Of a stretch of 8,395 bases of DNA, positions 6,696 to 8,395 are shown piece after piece. How positions within the stretch are numbered: position 1 is the stretch's first letter; every line of letters starts with the position of its first letter. The notes under the pieces were generated by a model. The model did no database searches. It had not been told where the DNA came from and was given only the letters and a program-made list of their open reading frames with translations. This DNA comes from Chloroflexota bacterium (GTDB lineage Bacteria > Chloroflexota > Dehalococcoidia > JAUQQI01). Position numbers and translations under genes: made by a program. Location of the stretch: contig JAUQQI010000089.1 of NCBI GenBank assembly GCA_030549955.1, forward strand, positions 1,622-10,016. Direction: 5' to 3'.

Positions 6696-7565
6696 GTGAA
6701 AGGTCATAAGGTCCTTTCGGTCCTCGGCGCTATTGTCCTTCTAGTGGGTCTCCTGGGTCAGGCCGGGCCGGCCCAGGCCGTTCAGCAGGAGCCTGGCGGC
6801 CCGACCCCAACCGCCGTCAGTGACCAGCCCGAGCCCTGGCCGCCTGTTATCGTCCAGATGCGGGGCACCCGCTTGGGCGATATGGCCACGTTCGTGATGC
6901 TGGTGATAAACCGCAGCACCCGTACCTACAGCTATGAGGTCAAGGCCCGGTTGCCCGAGAATTCGACCCTGGTTTTCTGCCACTACGGGACCCACCGGAC
7001 CGACTGGCGGCAGTGCGGCCTCGACGGCCAGGGCAATATCGGCTGGAACAACCGGACCGGGATTGCCGGCGGGCGCACCGTTGGACCCTACACTTTTACC
7101 GTTCGGGTCACGGGTGACGGCCCGGTGACGAGCTACGCCTGGATACACTTTTACAACAATTCGCCGGCAGGTTCCTGGACCGGGCCCGTTGTCTGGGCCG
7201 GCGGCGTAACCCTTATGGCCAGCCTGACGGGCGCGGCCCAGCGGCCGGGACCGGGTGACCCGCGGGGGTCCGGGTCGGCGGTCCTGAGCATTAACCCCGA
7301 CCAGGGCCGAGTCTGCTTTGACCTGACGGTGCAGGGCATTGACCCGCCGATTGCCAGCCACATCCATCGGGGCGGACCGGACGTGGCCGGGCCCGTGGTG
7401 GTGCCCCTGCCGGCCCCCACGACGGGCAGGTCCGTCGGGTGCGTGGACGGGATCAGCCCCGAACTGCTTACAGACATCGCAACCAATCCCGGCAACTACT
7501 ACGTAAATGTCCACACCCGGCCCTATCCGGACGGGGCGGTTCGGGGACAGCTGTCGGTTCGCTGA
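6696..7565 (+). CDS. Secreted two-domain protein with C-terminal CHRD domain
   Basis: The 289-residue product begins with a clear Sec signal peptide: basic MKGHK, hydrophobic stretch 6-20, and an AQA cleavage site giving predicted cut 28/29. A Pro-rich linker (31-50) leads to a beta-rich domain (about 51-173) with LPENSTLV (86-93), IGWNNRTGIAGG (115-126) and TVGPYTFTVRV (128-138), reminiscent of DUF11-like Ig-fold surface domains; this is inference. Residues about 174-289 match the CHRD domain: SLTGAAQ at its start, ASHIHRG (220-226), and YYVNVHTRPYPDGAVRGQL (268-286). Each half has two cysteines (95/107 and 207/249) that could form disulfides outside the cell. There is no membrane anchor, sortase motif or lipobox. 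The GTG start has GGGGG at 6685-6689 with 6-nt spacing. CHRD was first seen in chordin; its role in bacteria is unclear. The gene has its own promoter and terminator, so it is likely a single-gene transcript. Confidence 0.87.
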   Translation: MKGHKVLSVLGAIVLLVGLLGQAGPAQAVQQEPGGPTPTAVSDQPEPWPPVIVQMRGTRLGDMATFVMLVINRSTRTYSYEVKARLPENSTLVFCHYGTHRTDWRQCGLDGQGNIGWNNRTGIAGGRTVGPYTFTVRVTGDGPVTSYAWIHFYNNSPAGSWTGPVVWAGGVTLMASLTGAAQRPGPGDPRGSGSAVLSINPDQGRVCFDLTVQGIDPPIASHIHRGGPDVAGPVVVPLPAPTTGRSVGCVDGISPELLTDIATNPGNYYVNVHTRPYPDGAVRGQLSVR

Positions 7566-7586
7566 CCCGGAACAGGATATCAGGGC

Positions 7587-7623
7587 GGCCCCAGGGGATT
7601 ACGCCCCTGGGGCCACTCTTTTT
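7587..7623 (+). terminator. Strong intrinsic terminator after the CHRD gene
   Basis: A perfect 11-bp GC stem (GGCCCCAGGGG at 7587-7597 with CCCCTGGGGCC at 7604-7614) and 6-nt loop ATTACG are followed by ACTC and five T (7619-7623). It starts 22 nt after the CHRD stop codon. The T run begins 4 nt after the stem, slightly late but typical enough. Confidence 0.9.
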
Positions 7624-7629
7624 CGGTCA

Positions 7630-7638
7630 TGGTATTAT
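7630..7638 (+). promoter_or_regulatory. Candidate extended -10 promoter for the membrane protein / glycosyltransferase genes
   Basis: TGG-TATTAT (7630-7638) fits the extended -10 form TGn-TATAAT with one mismatch. No good -35 stands 16-18 nt upstream because the terminator hairpin occupies it, which an extended -10 promoter tolerates. The start would be near 7645, about 25 nt before the ATG at 7670. The close coupling of terminator and promoter separates the two transcription units. Confidence 0.45.
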
Positions 7639-7669
7639 TTACGGAGACCTCAAAACCGGGACGACTGAA

Positions 7670-7999
7670 ATGACCCTGGAACGGACCCGGACTGGCCAGC
7701 TCCGGTCGCGGTCAACGGCTAAGGACCGCCGCGGGGAAATTCTCCCGCCGGCCGGCTATTCGACGGGTAGCCGGCCGGTCTATTTCCCCGAACCGCCCAA
7801 CCGGGTCGACGACCGGCTTTATAACCACCCGTACCTGACCGGCGGCGGGCTGCTGGGACTGGTTGTTCTCGGCCTGGTGGCTGCCGCCCTGGTCTATCTT
7901 ATCCTTTACGCCCTGCTTGGCTTGGTCCTGCCGAGCTGCCCCGACCTCCAGGCGGCGAACCGGTCCTTCTGGGAGCCCTGCCTCTGGCCCCTGCGCTGA
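7670..7999 (+). CDS. Small single-pass membrane protein, function unknown
   Basis: The 109-residue product is not a family I recognise. Residues 1-58 are hydrophilic and rich in Arg, Pro and Gly (about nine Arg in the first 26), with a short PVYFPEPPN stretch at 36-44. Residues about 59-87 form one long hydrophobic helix (GGGLLGLVVLGLV onward). A 22-residue tail carries two cysteines (90 and 104) and three aromatic residues. The very basic N-terminus suggests it faces the cytoplasm, so the tail would be outside, where the cysteines could pair. The ATG at 7670 has only a poor ribosome site, but no other start follows in frame before the helix; the frame is open upstream into the CHRD gene with no better start after the terminator. 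A glycosyltransferase begins 13 nt after the stop, so the two are probably co-transcribed and may share a cell-surface polysaccharide role. The gene is likely real; its function is open. Confidence 0.7.
   Translation: MTLERTRTGQLRSRSTAKDRRGEILPPAGYSTGSRPVYFPEPPNRVDDRLYNHPYLTGGGLLGLVVLGLVAAALVYLILYALLGLVLPSCPDLQAANRSFWEPCLWPLR
7748..7778. repeat. Perfect 11-bp inverted repeat inside the small membrane protein gene
   Basis: CCGGCCGGCTA (7748-7758) is the exact reverse complement of TAGCCGGCCGG (7768-7778), with a 9-nt loop TTCGACGGG. In RNA this would be a very stable stem about 78 nt after the start codon, coding for residues about 27-37 (PPAGYSTGSRP). No T tract follows, so it is not a simple terminator. 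Confidence 0.75.
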
Positions 8000-8012
8000 C
8001 CACGTCCGGCCG

Positions 8013-8395
8013 GTGCGTCTGCTCGTCGACGGCCGCTATATTCAGGACCATTTTCCCGGCGTTGGCCGCTATGTCTATGAGCTGGTCCGGGCCCTGGCCG
8101 GTGTGGCCGGGTCGGACCTGGAAATTCGGCTCGTAATTGACCCGGCAGCCCGGAATACCCGGCTTGACCTCGGCGAGCTTGCCGCCCGGGTAAAAGTTGT
8201 CGCGGGGCCGCCCGTTTTTCACCCGGCGGCTCCGGTCGTCCTAGCCGGCCTCGAGCGCCGGCTGCGGCCTGACGTGACCCACTACACCCATTACTTCCGG
8301 CCCTGGGTCCGGGGGGGTCCGTCGGTCCTGACCATTCATGACCTTATCCCCCTGCAGTTCCCGGCGAGTATGCCGTCCCGGCCCGCCCGCCTGGT
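8013..8395 (+). CDS. Glycosyltransferase family 4 (GT-B fold), N-terminal 127 codons (3' end beyond the window)
   Basis: GT4 enzymes move a sugar from a nucleotide-sugar or lipid-sugar donor to a glycan or lipid acceptor at the inner face of the membrane, commonly in making surface polysaccharides. The visible part starts MRLLVDGRYI and has the N-terminal acceptor-domain pattern: FPGVGRYVYELVRAL (14-28, the glycine-rich loop after the first strand), then strand IRLVIDP (38-44). The segments DVTHYTHYFRPW (87-98) and PSVLTIHDLIPLQFP (103-117) follow; the last is typical of this group, where T.HD marks the start of the fourth strand. The nucleotide-binding C-terminal half with its EX7E motif lies outside the window, so donor and linkage cannot be predicted. 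The GTG at 8013 has no good Shine-Dalgarno and follows the membrane protein stop by 13 nt, consistent with coupled translation. It was chosen because the family begins right at the first strand. Confidence 0.88.
   Translation, partial: MRLLVDGRYIQDHFPGVGRYVYELVRALAGVAGSDLEIRLVIDPAARNTRLDLGELAARVKVVAGPPVFHPAAPVVLAGLERRLRPDVTHYTHYFRPWVRGGPSVLTIHDLIPLQFPASMPSRPARL

Noticed and set aside
6741..7514. A 257-codon minus-strand frame opposite the CHRD gene
   Set aside because: The plus strand has signal peptide, domain, ribosome site, promoter and terminator; the minus frame has no motifs and a shadow-like composition.
7629..7673. A 14-codon frame (MVLFTETSKPGRLK) ending in an ATGA overlap with the small membrane protein start
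   Set aside because: It has no ribosome site and its start lies upstream of the predicted transcription start; the overlap is likely chance.

Overview
The window is GC-rich, gene-dense bacterial chromosome, with Arg mostly CGG and very many CCGG/GGCCGG runs. The proteins and their order suggest a Chloroflexota bacterium. The most telling gene is a membrane-anchored, baseplate-J-like protein placed between alaS and ruvX, a protein type I know mainly from that phylum. This placement is inferred from sequence feel, not from a phylogeny. I see no phage, transposon, CRISPR, tRNA or rRNA signature.

Positions 1-6482 hold one minus-strand block read from right to left: alaS (alanyl-tRNA synthetase), a membrane-anchored baseplate-J-like protein, ruvX/yqgF, mltG, aroE and the first 86 codons of aroC, which runs off the left edge. 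Five junctions are an 8-nt overlap, two 4-nt ATGA overlaps, a 3-nt gap and a 26-nt overlap, so this is almost certainly one translationally coupled operon. It joins translation (alaS), rRNA/DNA maintenance (ruvX), peptidoglycan length control (mltG) and the shikimate pathway (aroE then aroC).

Positions 6483-6695 are a 213-bp divergent control region. It contains a clear plus-strand sigma-70 promoter whose -35 hexamer lies in a long inverted repeat, a weak minus-strand promoter candidate facing alaS, and a near-ideal Shine-Dalgarno sequence followed by only a 7-codon ORF. This is the longest gene-free stretch; none exceeds 300 bases.

Positions 6696-8395 are read on the plus strand and concern the cell surface. 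A secreted two-domain protein with a C-terminal CHRD domain is closed by a strong intrinsic terminator. An extended -10 promoter follows at once. It is followed by a small single-pass membrane protein of unknown function and, 13 nt later, the N-terminal part of a GT4-family glycosyltransferase that runs off the right edge.

No complete novel defence or mobile system is visible. The least explained items are the baseplate-J-like envelope protein, the secreted CHRD protein with its leader region, and the small membrane protein next to the glycosyltransferase.
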